Assembly (NCBI GenBank): GCA_937957815.1 | Contig: CALFXN010000103.1 | Span: forward strand, 1 to 7,426 | Reading direction: 5' to 3' | Origin: an uncultured Synergistales bacterium | GTDB taxonomy: Bacteria > Synergistota > Synergistia > Synergistales > Aminobacteriaceae | DNA: 7,426 nt | Part shown: piece after piece, positions 1 through 5,843 of the stretch | Numbering within the stretch: position 1 is the stretch's first letter | How the letters are laid out: each line of letters starts with the position of its first letter | Translations under genes and position numbers: made by a program | The notes under the pieces: generated by a model | Seen by the model: only the letters and a program-made list of their open reading frames with translations | What the model was told of the DNA's origin: nothing | Database searches by the model: none

Positions 1-156
1 ATGACCGTCGACTCGGGGATGGGAGTGGTTCGGCATGCGCAGGCGGGGTTCGCCGCGGCGCGTGACGTGGCGATGGGGAACGGAAGATTGACCAAGGAAT
101 CCATAAGGATTCCGTTGTGGTGGGAACCGGCGGAGAAAGTGACCAACGGGCCTTGA
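1..156 (+). CDS. hutU: Urocanate hydratase, C-terminal end only (5' end lies outside the window)
   Basis: The open frame enters from the left edge and ends at TGA 154-156, leaving 51 codons. The visible segment DSGMGVVRHAQAGF, followed by an alanine-rich helix, matches my memory of the conserved C-terminal block of urocanate hydratases (a DPxxGVxRHADAGY-like signature). This cytosolic NAD+-dependent enzyme converts urocanate to 4-imidazolone-5-propionate, the second step of histidine degradation. After the signature the chain runs on to a tail ending KESIRIPLWWEPAEKVTNGP, somewhat longer than the short tails I recall from Bacillus or Pseudomonas HutU. The ATG at position 1 is an internal methionine, not a start. 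G/C-rich third positions support this frame, and the other two plus-strand frames contain early stops. The gene would be followed by about 95 untranslated bases and a terminator. The family assignment rests on a short stretch, so it is good but not certain. Confidence 0.72.
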   Translation: MTVDSGMGVVRHAQAGFAAARDVAMGNGRLTKESIRIPLWWEPAEKVTNGP

Positions 157-251
157 TCGAAGCATGAAGATTGATGCGTCAAGGTGAGGTGATTCCAGAA
201 CAGTGCAGTCCTATCCTCTCGTCTTCGATGCATTCATGCATTCCCATCGCG

Positions 252-276
252 CGGCGCCGATACACGGCGCCGTTTT
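252..276 (+). terminator. Rho-independent terminator after hutU
   Basis: The self-complementary octamer CGGCGCCG occurs at 252-259 and again at 265-272, separated by the 5-base loop ATACA, and is followed at once by TTTT (273-276) and a further CTT. This is a compact GC-rich hairpin with a U-tract in the plus direction. It sits 95 bases after the hutU stop and is the natural end of that transcript. Confidence 0.85.
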
Positions 277-383
277 CTTACGACGGCTTCCGAAGCGAGA
301 GCGAAATGTGGTTTTCTTCTCGCCGCATCGAAGCGCTGACGCTCCTTCGGCGGGGGCAGAAGCGGACCGGACGCATGACGCAT

Positions 384-427
384 AAAGAGGGGCCCCGCTC
401 GGAATCGCGCGGGGTCCCTCTTTCTTT
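384..427. terminator. Bidirectional terminator between hutU and the yedE-tusA pair
   Basis: A 12-bp stem, GAGGGGCCCCGC (387-398) against GCGGGGTCCCTC (409-420), has a single G-T wobble and a 10-base loop. AAA before it and TTT after it extend the pairing to 15 bp. On the plus strand it is followed by TTTCTTTT. On the minus strand it is followed by CTTTAT. Lying 7 bases beyond the stop of the minus-strand TusA-like gene, it most likely ends that operon and backs up termination from the hutU side. The 107 bases between the two terminators (277-383) show no gene that I can support. Confidence 0.85.
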
Positions 428-433
428 TCGGTC

Positions 434-652
434 CTATTTTCTCAGCGATACGACGAAGTGGTCGCCTTCATCTTTCACTTCTGCGGTCCATCCCTGCGAT
501 CTCGCATAGCGCGAGACGTTTTCCCGGGATGTCACCGTATCGACGAGAACGTCCACTCGTCCTTCCGCGAGGGCGGCGAGCGCCTTCCTCGTCCGAACCA
601 CCGGCTCGGGACACGAGAGCCCGCGGGCGTCGACGATCGTTGCGTCAGTCAT
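434..652 (-). CDS. TusA/SirA/YedF-family sulfur-carrier protein
   Basis: This is a 72-residue cytosolic protein with the family's N-terminal signature: DARGLSCPEPVV, with Cys14 in a CPxP motif opening the first helix. Its length is typical of stand-alone TusA-like domains, and there is no C-terminal DsrE domain as in the longer selenium-associated YedF. In known members the CPxP cysteine carries persulfide sulfur (TusA) or acts beside a membrane transporter of the YeeE/YedE family. The start ATG (650-652) has a clear GGAGGG ribosome site 8 bases upstream, overlapping the stop region of the yedE gene. The gap between the two genes is 13 bases, so they are surely co-transcribed and probably translationally coupled. 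The stop is TAG. The role is probably to accept or pass on sulfur or selenium brought in by the neighbouring transporter; the exact substrate cannot be read from sequence. Confidence 0.9.
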   Translation of the reverse strand: MTDATIVDARGLSCPEPVVRTRKALAALAEGRVDVLVDTVTSRENVSRYARSQGWTAEVKDEGDHFVVSLRK

Positions 653-665
653 CGTCCGATCCCTC

Positions 666-1730
666 CTACACCCTGTCGCGCGACAGGAAGCCGACCGCGA
701 GGCAGAAGACTATCCCGACCGCGAACGCAGCCGGAGCGAACGCTGTAATCCCGGCCCCAGACGACGCGAGGCTGAAATTGTGCGCGAACGCCGCACCGAC
801 GAGCATCCCGAGGATGAACACACCCGCGTCGCCATCCCCCTCGCCGCTCATGATGAGCTGACGTCCCGGGCAACCGCCCGCGAGCGTGAACGCGAGGCCC
901 GAAAGCGTCATTCCGAGGAAGTTCCAGAGCGTATTCACGTGCGCGACGGGCTGTTTCTCGAACCCCGCGTGGAACTGCCCGAGCGCGAGGTTCGTCGCGA
1001 GCGCGGCGACGATGAACGCGAGAACGCCCCGGAAGAGGTGCGAGTCCCGGAGCATGACGAGATCGCGTATCGCGCCGACGGTGCAAAAGCGCGTGCGCTG
1101 CGCGAGCCACCCGACGAGGAGCCCCGCGCCGAGCGAGATCATGAGCGGCGCGTGCGCGGCTCCGGGGCCTTCCTTCGAGAAGAAGATCGGCCCCGTTCCG
1201 TCTTTGCCGAATGTCGGCTGCAGGACGAGCAGCGCGAGAATCGCGACGGCCGCGAGCGGCATCATGAGTCCGGAAACTTTCGATGTCGCGTGCGCGCGAC
1301 CGAGGGTGAATCCGTTCCAGAGGAAGACGATGCCGATCACGACACCGGCGGCGAGCCCGGCGATTCCCGCGATCGCGTTCCAGTCGCCGCCGGCGAGGCG
1401 AAGATACGCCCGCCACGGGCAGCCGAGGAAGATGAGCGCCCCGATCATCGCGAAGACGCCGAGGAAGAAGCGCACCACCGGAGACGAACCGCTCCGGGGC
1501 GAATACTCGCCGAAAACGAGCGCCGACAGGAACGCTCCGATGACGAACCCCGCGATCTCGGGCCGGAGATACTGGACGACCGCCGCCCGGTGAAGCCCGA
1601 GCGCGCCCGCTATGTCGCGGGTGAAACAGGCGACGCAGATTCCCATATTGCCGGGGTTGCCGGATTTCACGAGATATGCCGCGAGCGCACCGATCACGGC
1701 GCCCGCTATCATCGGGCCGTGTCGGGACAT
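666..1730 (-). CDS. yedE: YedE-family (YeeE/YedE, DUF395) membrane transporter, putative selenium or thiosulfate importer
   Basis: This is a 354-residue, very hydrophobic protein made of two related halves, as expected for the family. The first half carries NPGNMGICVAC (Cys32, Cys35) and FLGCPWR (Cys104). The second carries RTRFCTVGAIRD (Cys216) and LAGGCPGRQL (Cys287) followed by a glycine/acid-rich loop. These short cysteine motifs at membrane helix ends match the family. The thiosulfate transporter YeeE/TsuA passes its substrate along such cysteines, and the opening block looks to me most like the subfamily called 'YedE family putative selenium transporter'. I chose the start at 1730 (MSRHGPM) because AGGTGG lies 7 bases upstream and it gives the usual family N-terminus. 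ATG at 1754 is a possible alternative, with AAGGG 8 bases upstream. The frame stays open to 1880 but that extension is arginine-rich and unlike a membrane protein. The TusA-like gene follows directly. Long G/C-rich antisense frames across it are shadows. Confidence 0.85.
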   Translation of the reverse strand: MSRHGPMIAGAVIGALAAYLVKSGNPGNMGICVACFTRDIAGALGLHRAAVVQYLRPEIAGFVIGAFLSALVFGEYSPRSGSSPVVRFFLGVFAMIGALIFLGCPWRAYLRLAGGDWNAIAGIAGLAAGVVIGIVFLWNGFTLGRAHATSKVSGLMMPLAAVAILALLVLQPTFGKDGTGPIFFSKEGPGAAHAPLMISLGAGLLVGWLAQRTRFCTVGAIRDLVMLRDSHLFRGVLAFIVAALATNLALGQFHAGFEKQPVAHVNTLWNFLGMTLSGLAFTLAGGCPGRQLIMSGEGDGDAGVFILGMLVGAAFAHNFSLASSGAGITAFAPAAFAVGIVFCLAVGFLSRDRV

Positions 1731-1818
1731 GAGAGGACCACCTGAAGTTTTCATGGAAACCACCCTTCGAGAGAACGAAAAGCGAACGGAAGGGTCACGC
1801 GCGACGCGCGACCGAACG

Positions 1819-1841
1819 AAAAAGCGCCGCAGAGACGACGC
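1819..1841 (-). terminator. Possible attenuator hairpin in the yedE leader
   Basis: On the minus strand GCGTCG (1841-1836) pairs with CGGCGC (1829-1824), including one G-T wobble, around the loop TCTCTG. TTTTT (1823-1819) follows at once. The stem is only 6 bp, but GC-rich stems with an immediate U-run can terminate. It sits 88 bases before the yedE start, so if it works it would stop transcription before the structural genes. Confidence 0.4.
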
Positions 1842-1855
1842 AGGGCAAAGCGACG

Positions 1856-1876
1856 CCTTCGGACGCAGTCCGAAGG
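1856..1876 (-). repeat. Perfect 9-bp inverted repeat in the yedE leader
   Basis: CCTTCGGAC (1856-1864) and GTCCGAAGG (1868-1876) are exact inverse complements separated by three bases, giving a very stable hairpin in RNA from either strand. On the minus strand no U-run follows directly, but the terminator-like hairpin starts only 14 bases downstream. The two together look like a paired leader structure. Confidence 0.6.
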
Positions 1877-2006
1877 ACATCGGTTCGGCTCCGGGAAACC
1901 CGCGAAAGGGGATGGTTCAGAGGGGTATTGTCGGAAGCTGGGAAAACGCGTTCGCGGGAAACCGGCGGATGATCCATGCAGCCCGTGCATCGGCATTCAC
2001 GGATCG

Positions 2007-2024
2007 TCACACGAAACGCATCAT
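2007..2024 (-). other. Five-codon leader ORF (MMRFV-stop) with strong ribosome site
   Basis: On the minus strand GGGGAGGGAG lies just before ATGATGCGTTTCGTGTGA, giving a peptide MMRFV and then TGA. The purine tract is among the strongest ribosome sites in the window, yet the frame closes after five codons. The frame is the same as that of yedE but meets a second TGA before reaching it. It lies about 35 bases after the -10 box, so it would be near the 5' end of the yedE transcript. It could be a leader peptide for translation-coupled control, or chance. Confidence 0.35.
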
Positions 2025-2065
2025 CGGTCTCCCTCCCCGCGTAATTCGAATATGAACCTGCAGAC

Positions 2066-2094
2066 ATTATATCATTCCGTTCCGTGCGTCAGGC
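2066..2094 (-). promoter_or_regulatory. Promoter for the yedE-tusA leader
   Basis: A perfect TATAAT -10 box reads on the minus strand at 2071-2066. Upstream, CTGACG (2092-2087, 15-base spacer) or GCCTGA (2094-2089, 17-base spacer) could serve as a weak -35. It points away from the niaR promoter, about 95 bases off, so the two operons are divergently transcribed. Confidence 0.5.
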
Positions 2095-2164
2095 GTACGG
2101 GAGAAACGAAGAAGGCGCGAGGACGTCCGGAAGGCAGTGACTTTCTTCCGGGGAGTGCCGATCG

Positions 2165-2173
2165 TGCTATAAT
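2165..2173 (+). promoter_or_regulatory. Extended -10 promoter of niaR
   Basis: TGCTATAAT at 2165-2173 is a perfect extended -10 element (TGn plus TATAAT). No good -35 is seen at the right distance (CTTCCG at 2145-2150), which is tolerable for an extended -10 promoter. Transcription should start near 2180, inside the inverted repeat that follows. Confidence 0.65.
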
Positions 2174-2177
2174 GTGC

Positions 2178-2199
2178 TACTAGCAGATAATAGCTAGTA
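2178..2199 (+). promoter_or_regulatory. Candidate NiaR operator (inverted repeat)
   Basis: TACTAGC (2178-2184) and GCTAGTA (2193-2199) are a perfect 7-bp inverted repeat with an 8-base A/T-rich spacer. The 22-base palindrome starts 4 bases after the -10 box, covers the expected transcription start and ends just before the GGGGG ribosome site (2201-2205). That is the classical place for repressor binding. Because the first gene is niaR itself, autoregulation is the simplest reading. The half-sites are not the Firmicutes NiaR box as I remember it, so the identification rests on position and symmetry. Confidence 0.55.
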
Positions 2200-2212
2200 T
2201 GGGGGTGTACAG

Positions 2213-2725
2213 ATGGATAAAAGGGAACGACTCGACGCGATCCGTTCGGATCTCGAGACGGCGACGCGTCCCCTGAACGGCACGGAGCTCGCTGCCCGCT
2301 TCGGCGTGAGCCGTCAGGCGATCGTTCAGGACATGGCGGCGCTTCGCAACGAGGGGATCCCCGTCGCGGCCACGTCGCAGGGGTATCTCCTCGACCGGGG
2401 ACGCTCGGGCGTCCGCCGTCTCTTCGCGGTCCGCCACGGGGCGGAAGCGATCCATGACGAGCTTCGGGCCGTCGTCGATGCCGGAGGAACGGTCGCGGAC
2501 GTCATCGTGGACCACCCCGTCTACGGGGAGATCAGGGGAGCGATCGGAGTCCGGACGCGCGACGACGTGACGCGGTTCGTCACTCTCCTCGAAAGTTCCG
2601 GGCGCGGCGCGCTTCTGACGCTTTCGGGAGGATTCCATCTCCACACGGTCGAAGCTCCCGACGAGGCGACGATGTCGCGGGTCGAGGAGGCGCTGCGGAC
2701 GCTCGGGATTCTCCTGCGTCCGTAG
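2213..2725 (+). CDS. niaR: NiaR-type transcriptional repressor (HTH plus 3H domain)
   Basis: This is a 170-residue protein with an N-terminal winged helix-turn-helix (about residues 5-60, with AARFGVSRQAIVQDMAALR as the recognition region) and a C-terminal 3H domain (about 68-168). The 3H histidine motifs are RHGAEAIHDEL, VDHPVYGEI and GGFHLHTVEAP. The four metal ligands reported for Thermotoga maritima NiaR (His79, Glu87, His144, His146) fall here on His75, Glu83, His142 and His144 with matching spacing, so metal binding should be intact. NiaR proteins repress niacin uptake and NAD biosynthesis genes when niacin is plentiful. ATG 2213 has GGGGG 7 bases upstream, and a promoter and palindrome lie just before it. 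The next gene starts 20 bases after the TAG stop, so niaR heads an operon with a small membrane protein and a symporter, which points to control of that transporter. Confidence 0.9.
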   Translation: MDKRERLDAIRSDLETATRPLNGTELAARFGVSRQAIVQDMAALRNEGIPVAATSQGYLLDRGRSGVRRLFAVRHGAEAIHDELRAVVDAGGTVADVIVDHPVYGEIRGAIGVRTRDDVTRFVTLLESSGRGALLTLSGGFHLHTVEAPDEATMSRVEEALRTLGILLRP

Positions 2726-2745
2726 GAGAGCGAAAGGAGCCGGTC

Positions 2746-2955
2746 ATGTCGAAGAAAGAACGAATCTGGGTTGTTTCGGGGGGATTGGCGGTGCTGCTCT
2801 TCGCGGTTGCGCCGTACATCCTGCCGCGCGGACTGGGGCACACGGTCAGGGGTCCGTTCGCGGTCTGGACGGTCGGGTGTGCGCTCGTGATAGCGGCGGG
2901 GGCACTCTACACGCGTTTCTGGAACGGAAGCGGGAGGAATCGCGGTGTCCGTTAG
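2746..2955 (+). CDS. Small two-helix membrane protein, likely accessory subunit of the symporter
   Basis: This 69-residue protein has a basic start (MSKKER), a first membrane helix at about residues 7-26, a short loop with prolines and glycines (YILPRGLGHTVRGP), a second helix at about 38-58 and a basic tail. The ribosome site AAAGGAG lies 5-6 bases before ATG 2746. Its stop overlaps the start of the symporter by 11 bases, so translation is probably coupled. Small proteins of this shape (DUF997/YhdT beside PanF, or DUF3311 beside other SSS transporters) commonly precede sodium:solute symporters. The location and topology fit, but the sequence is too short for me to say which of these families it belongs to. 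The function of such partners is not known in detail; an assembly or stability role is the usual guess. Confidence 0.75.
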   Translation: MSKKERIWVVSGGLAVLLFAVAPYILPRGLGHTVRGPFAVWTVGCALVIAAGALYTRFWNGSGRNRGVR

Positions 2956-4399
2956 CCTTCTGGTTGCCGCGATCGTGGTCTGGTTCGGCGCGGGAGCCGC
3001 GCTCTCGTTCTACGCGCGCACAAAGACGGGGAGCGGGATGAGCGAGTTCTTCCTCGCGAACCGCGGCATTGGCGGCGTCGTCTCCGCGCTGACCTACAGC
3101 GCGACGACCTACAGCGCGTTCATGATGGTCGGGCTCGTGGGAATCACGTACCGTTCAGGCGTCGCGTCGCTCGGGTTCGAACTCGCGTACCTCGCCGCGA
3201 CGGTCGTCCTGCTGACGGTCTTCGCGCCCCGATACTGGGTCGCGGGACGGCGATTCAATCTCGTGACCCCTCCGGAGCTCCTGTCGCTTCGCTACGGGTC
3301 GCGGACGGTCGGATGCATCGCGGCCGTCCTTTCTCTCGTGATGCTGGTTCCGTACGCGTCGGTCCAGCTCATGGGCGTCGGATATCTCGTGGAGACGCTC
3401 TCCGGGGGCGGAATTCCGTTCGCAGCCGGGATCCTGCTCGCGGCAGGCATTTCTCTGATCTACTCCCGGTGGGCGGGATTGCGGTCCGTCGCGTGGACGG
3501 ACGCGCTCCAGGCGGGCATCATGATGATCGCCTGCGTGGTTCTGGCGTGGTACGTTCCGTCCCGCCTGCTTCCGTCCGGAGTCGGCGACGCGGTCCGGAC
3601 TGTCGCGCCGCTCCTCGAAGTCTCGTGGCCGTGGCCGATGTTCCTCGGAATGACGCTTCCGTGGGCATTCTTCGCCGTGACGAACCCGCAGGTCGTCCAG
3701 CGCCTCTACTCCCCGCGCGACGTGACGAGCATCAAGCGGATGATCGCGGGCTTTGCCGGCTTTGGCCTGGTCTATACGGTGCTCTGCGTCGTCCTCGGGC
3801 TTGCGGCCGCGGTCGTCGTCCCGGGGCTGGCCAATCCCGACGGGGCCATGGCCGCGCTGCTCGCGCGCGTTCCTTGCGCCCTCTCGCTCGTCGTCTTCCT
3901 GAGCATCGTCGCGGCCGCCGTGTCGACGCTGACGGCCGTCATGCTGACGCTCTCGTCGATCGTCGCCCGCGATATCGCGCGTACCCTGAATCCCGGCATC
4001 GGCGAAGAGACGGAACTGGCGGCCGGAAAAGCCGCGATTCCTGTTATCGCGGCCGTCTGCTGCGTTTTCGCGTCGCTGCGGCCGGGGCTCATCGTCGTCC
4101 TCTCGTAGCTCGCGTCGGGCGGACTGCTCGCGCAGGTTCCGGCGGTATTCGGCGCGTTCTTCTGGCGCCGGGGTACCTCACAGGGCGCGATTCTTTCGAT
4201 GATCGCCGGAGCGCTCACGATGATCGTCCTCTCGGCGTGGAAGGTGAACTTCCTCGGGCAATGGCCCTCCGTCTGGACGCTCGCGGTCTCGACCGCGTCG
4301 TACGTTCTGGCGTCTCTTCTGTCGCCGCGCGAAAAATGCGCCGACGCCTTCGTCGACGCTGTCGAGGGGGAACGAAGGAAACGCTTCCCCGACGCGTAG
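2945..4399 (+). pseudogene. PanF-like sodium:solute symporter (SSS family), interrupted by an in-frame TAG
   Basis: The frame opens at GTG 2945 inside the previous gene and reads 387 residues to TAG at 4106-4108. The same frame then continues without a break for 96 more residues to TAG 4397-4399. Ignoring the first stop gives 484 codons, the length of PanF-type pantothenate symporters (about 483). Visible SSS features include the opening helix, the ...FFLANRGIGG... loop, LTYSATTYSAFM in helix 2, VTNPQVVQRLYSPRD in the middle, and FLSIVAAAVSTLTAVMLTLSSIVARDI, the helix carrying the Na+-site Ser/Thr. The stop falls in LIVVLS-stop-LASGGLLAQV, where relatives have a continuous helix (WLNLLAFGGL-like in PanF). 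The second part, with FGAFFWRRGTSQGA and two more helices, is clearly the missing end. It is either a real nonsense mutation or a base error at the contig level. Operon position behind niaR suggests a niacin-type substrate; similarity suggests pantothenate. Confidence 0.85.
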
Positions 4400-4428
4400 C
4401 GGGAAAACCGCGCGTCTCCGCTGCGCGT

Positions 4429-5700
4429 CTAGCCGTTCTGCCGCGAGGCGGGGGCTTTTGCGATCTCCGCGATGTCGATATCCCTGTTGTGGCGCGTGGC
4501 GACCCAGACCCCCTGATTGCGGGCGGTGAACAGCGCGCGGAAGACGAGGGGGAGCCACGTGAGACCGTAGAACAGGAACGTCGGGAAGAAACGGAGGTAG
4601 GTCAGGTCGAGGCGTTCGTTCCGGATGGAAGGTCCGAGGACGGACGCCGCGATCGTATAGATCACGGGGAACGAGAAGAAGGCGGCGAAGCCCTGCGGCG
4701 TCTTCAGGATTCCGGGAACCCACTCCGCATAGACTGCGGCTGCGAGCACGAAGATCGACAGGCAGAGCTTGAGGGGAACGAGGAGGTACAGCACGAGGTC
4801 GAGGTACCGCAGCCGCCGCGTCGTCGCGAACAGGCGGAGTGCCTTCGGGCCGTACTTCCCGAGAACCCAGTAGTGCCCCTGCATCCAGCGGAGCCTCTGG
4901 CGCATCGACGGCCGGAGCGCGACGGGCTTCTCGTCGTACACGACCGCACTTTCGTTCCAGAAGACCCGTTCTCCGGCGAGCACGAGCATCGCGGTCATTT
5001 CGAGATCCTCCGTAAGACTCTCGATCCGCTCCGTGAGCTTCAGGAACGTGGACGTCCGGACGACGAGCCCGGTTCCGCCGAGCGCGCACGAAAGACCGAC
5101 GTGATCGCGCGCGGCCTGCCAGAAGCGATTCGTGAACCAGTACCCCACGGCGTAGGCGCGCGTCACCCAGGAGTCGGTCGGATTCTTGACGTCGAGGTAT
5201 CCCTGGATGGCCTTCGCCTCGGGGTGAATCACGAGAAAGTCGTTCATCTTCGAGAGGAAATCGGGAGACGCGAGGTTGTCCGCGTCGAAGACGGCGACGG
5301 CATCGACGCCGTCGAGAGGGATGTGCGCAAGCGCCCAGCGGACGTTCCACGTCTTTCCCCTGCGCTTCGGATCGCGCCGGACGAGAACCTTCGCGCCATG
5401 TTCGCGGGCGAGCGCGGCCGTCGCGTCGGTGCAGTCGTCGCAGGAAACGTAGACATCGACGAGTCCGGCGGGGTATTTCTGCTCTTTCAGACTCTCGAGC
5501 AGCGGGACGATGACGGACTCCTCGTTGTGCGCGGGGATCAATACCGCGAAACGCGTGGCTGCGGGCGAAGACGGAAGCGGGGAGGATTTCCCGACGTATG
5601 ACAGCGCGATCGCGCACTGATAGAGAAAATCGAGAAAGAGCAGCGTTCCGATGACGCCGACGAAAGACAGAAACAGGACAGACACGTGGGATACGATCAC
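4429..5700 (-). CDS. Membrane-bound family 2 glycosyltransferase (BcsA/IcaA-like)
   Basis: This is a 423-residue processive-type GT2 enzyme. An N-terminal membrane helix (about 5-35) is followed by the cytosolic catalytic domain starting FAVLIPAHNEE (51-61). The four expected motifs are present: CDDCTD (Asp88, Asp89) for the nucleotide, DAD (139-141) for the metal, TED (230-232) as the catalytic base, and QRLRW (268-272) as the acceptor-site QxxRW. C-terminal helices at about 298-325, 338-355 and 370-393 complete the channel. Such enzymes polymerise or transfer sugars from UDP/GDP donors at the inner membrane, for exopolysaccharide or lipid-linked glycans. No PilZ domain or polysaccharide export neighbours are present, so the product is unknown. 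I accept the GTG start at 5700; the ribosome site is poor (GTGAG, 6 bases upstream). It converges on the symporter with 29 bases between the stops and no clear terminator there. Confidence 0.88.
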   Translation of the reverse strand: MIVSHVSVLFLSFVGVIGTLLFLDFLYQCAIALSYVGKSSPLPSSPAATRFAVLIPAHNEESVIVPLLESLKEQKYPAGLVDVYVSCDDCTDATAALAREHGAKVLVRRDPKRRGKTWNVRWALAHIPLDGVDAVAVFDADNLASPDFLSKMNDFLVIHPEAKAIQGYLDVKNPTDSWVTRAYAVGYWFTNRFWQAARDHVGLSCALGGTGLVVRTSTFLKLTERIESLTEDLEMTAMLVLAGERVFWNESAVVYDEKPVALRPSMRQRLRWMQGHYWVLGKYGPKALRLFATTRRLRYLDLVLYLLVPLKLCLSIFVLAAAVYAEWVPGILKTPQGFAAFFSFPVIYTIAASVLGPSIRNERLDLTYLRFFPTFLFYGLTWLPLVFRALFTARNQGVWVATRHNRDIDIAEIAKAPASRQNG

Positions 5701-5768
5701 GGATACTCACATTCCCTTCAAAACCGTAGTAAACCATACGTCACGAATTGTTGCGACGGTAAATATAA

Positions 5769-5774
5769 ATTATA
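5769..5774 (-). promoter_or_regulatory. -10 box for the glycosyltransferase
   Basis: A perfect TATAAT reads on the minus strand in an A/T-rich patch (5751-5780) that stands out from the GC-rich surroundings. No convincing -35 is seen. The start codon lies about 68 bases downstream. The 143-base gap to the oxidoreductase gene must hold the promoters for both divergent genes. Confidence 0.45.
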
Positions 5775-5802
5775 GCGCATAAAGACGCCGGATGCGCGGT
5801 TA

Positions 5803-5811
5803 TGCTACACT
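5803..5811 (+). promoter_or_regulatory. Extended -10 promoter for the disulfide oxidoreductase
   Basis: TGCTACACT has the TGn extension plus TACACT (4 of 6 matches to TATAAT). It lies 32 bases before the GTG start, with the ribosome site GGGGAGGG (about 5829-5835) between them. The -35 region is not recognisable. It resembles the niaR promoter in using a TGC-extended -10. Confidence 0.4.
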
Positions 5812-5843
5812 GACGCCGATACCGGAGCGGGGAGGGATCGACT

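Larger units (their letters stand above)
1731..2065 (-). promoter_or_regulatory. Long structured 5' leader of the yedE-tusA operon
   Basis: About 335 bases separate the inferred transcription start from the yedE start codon, an unusually long leader in such a compact region. Reading 5' to 3' on the minus strand, it holds a strong ribosome site with a five-codon ORF (2024-2007), the sequence GATCC...GGATC that can pair around a CCGTG/CACGG element (roughly 1972-2006), a perfect 9-bp hairpin (1876-1856) and a terminator-like hairpin with five U (1841-1819). Open frames here have weaker third-position G/C bias than the real genes, so I read it as non-coding. I could not match it to any riboswitch class I know. 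The arrangement suggests transcription attenuation, but this is inference. Confidence 0.45.

Noticed and set aside
227..244. Doubled ATGCAT palindrome near hutU terminator
   Set aside because: Two 6-base palindromes two bases apart in untranslated sequence; too short to claim a site, and no further copies were seen.
780..1745. A 321-codon plus-strand frame antisense to yedE, rich in Arg/Glu
   Set aside because: Composition is that of an antisense shadow of a GC-rich membrane protein gene. The minus strand has the YedE motifs and ribosome site.
1972..2024. TGA of the MMRFV mini-ORF as a selenocysteine codon with a downstream SECIS-like stem, given the selenium-type neighbour
   Set aside because: No redox motif surrounds the TGA, the following frame hits a second TGA, and the stem is imperfect. 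A plain stop is simpler.
1795..2067. Minus-strand 90-codon frame containing CRCTGCMDH, resembling a metal-binding small protein
   Set aside because: Its ATG overlaps the -10 box, it has no ribosome site, third-position G/C bias is weak, and the frame crosses the leader hairpins. The cysteine cluster looks accidental.
4106..4108. TAG as a sense codon (recoded genome or pyrrolysine)
   Set aside because: The tusA-like, yedE, niaR, small-protein, symporter and glycosyltransferase genes in the window use TAG as their normal stop, and no pyrrolysine system is seen.
4400..4428. Possible terminator between the convergent symporter and glycosyltransferase genes
   Set aside because: Only about 5 bp of GCGCG pairing can be formed and there is no U-run on either strand.
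3313..5601. A 762-codon plus-strand open frame overlapping the symporter and antisense to the glycosyltransferase
   Set aside because: The protein is a run of Arg, Glu, Asp, Pro and Gly with no domain. It overlaps two clearly recognised families in other frames; long shadow frames are expected in GC-rich DNA.
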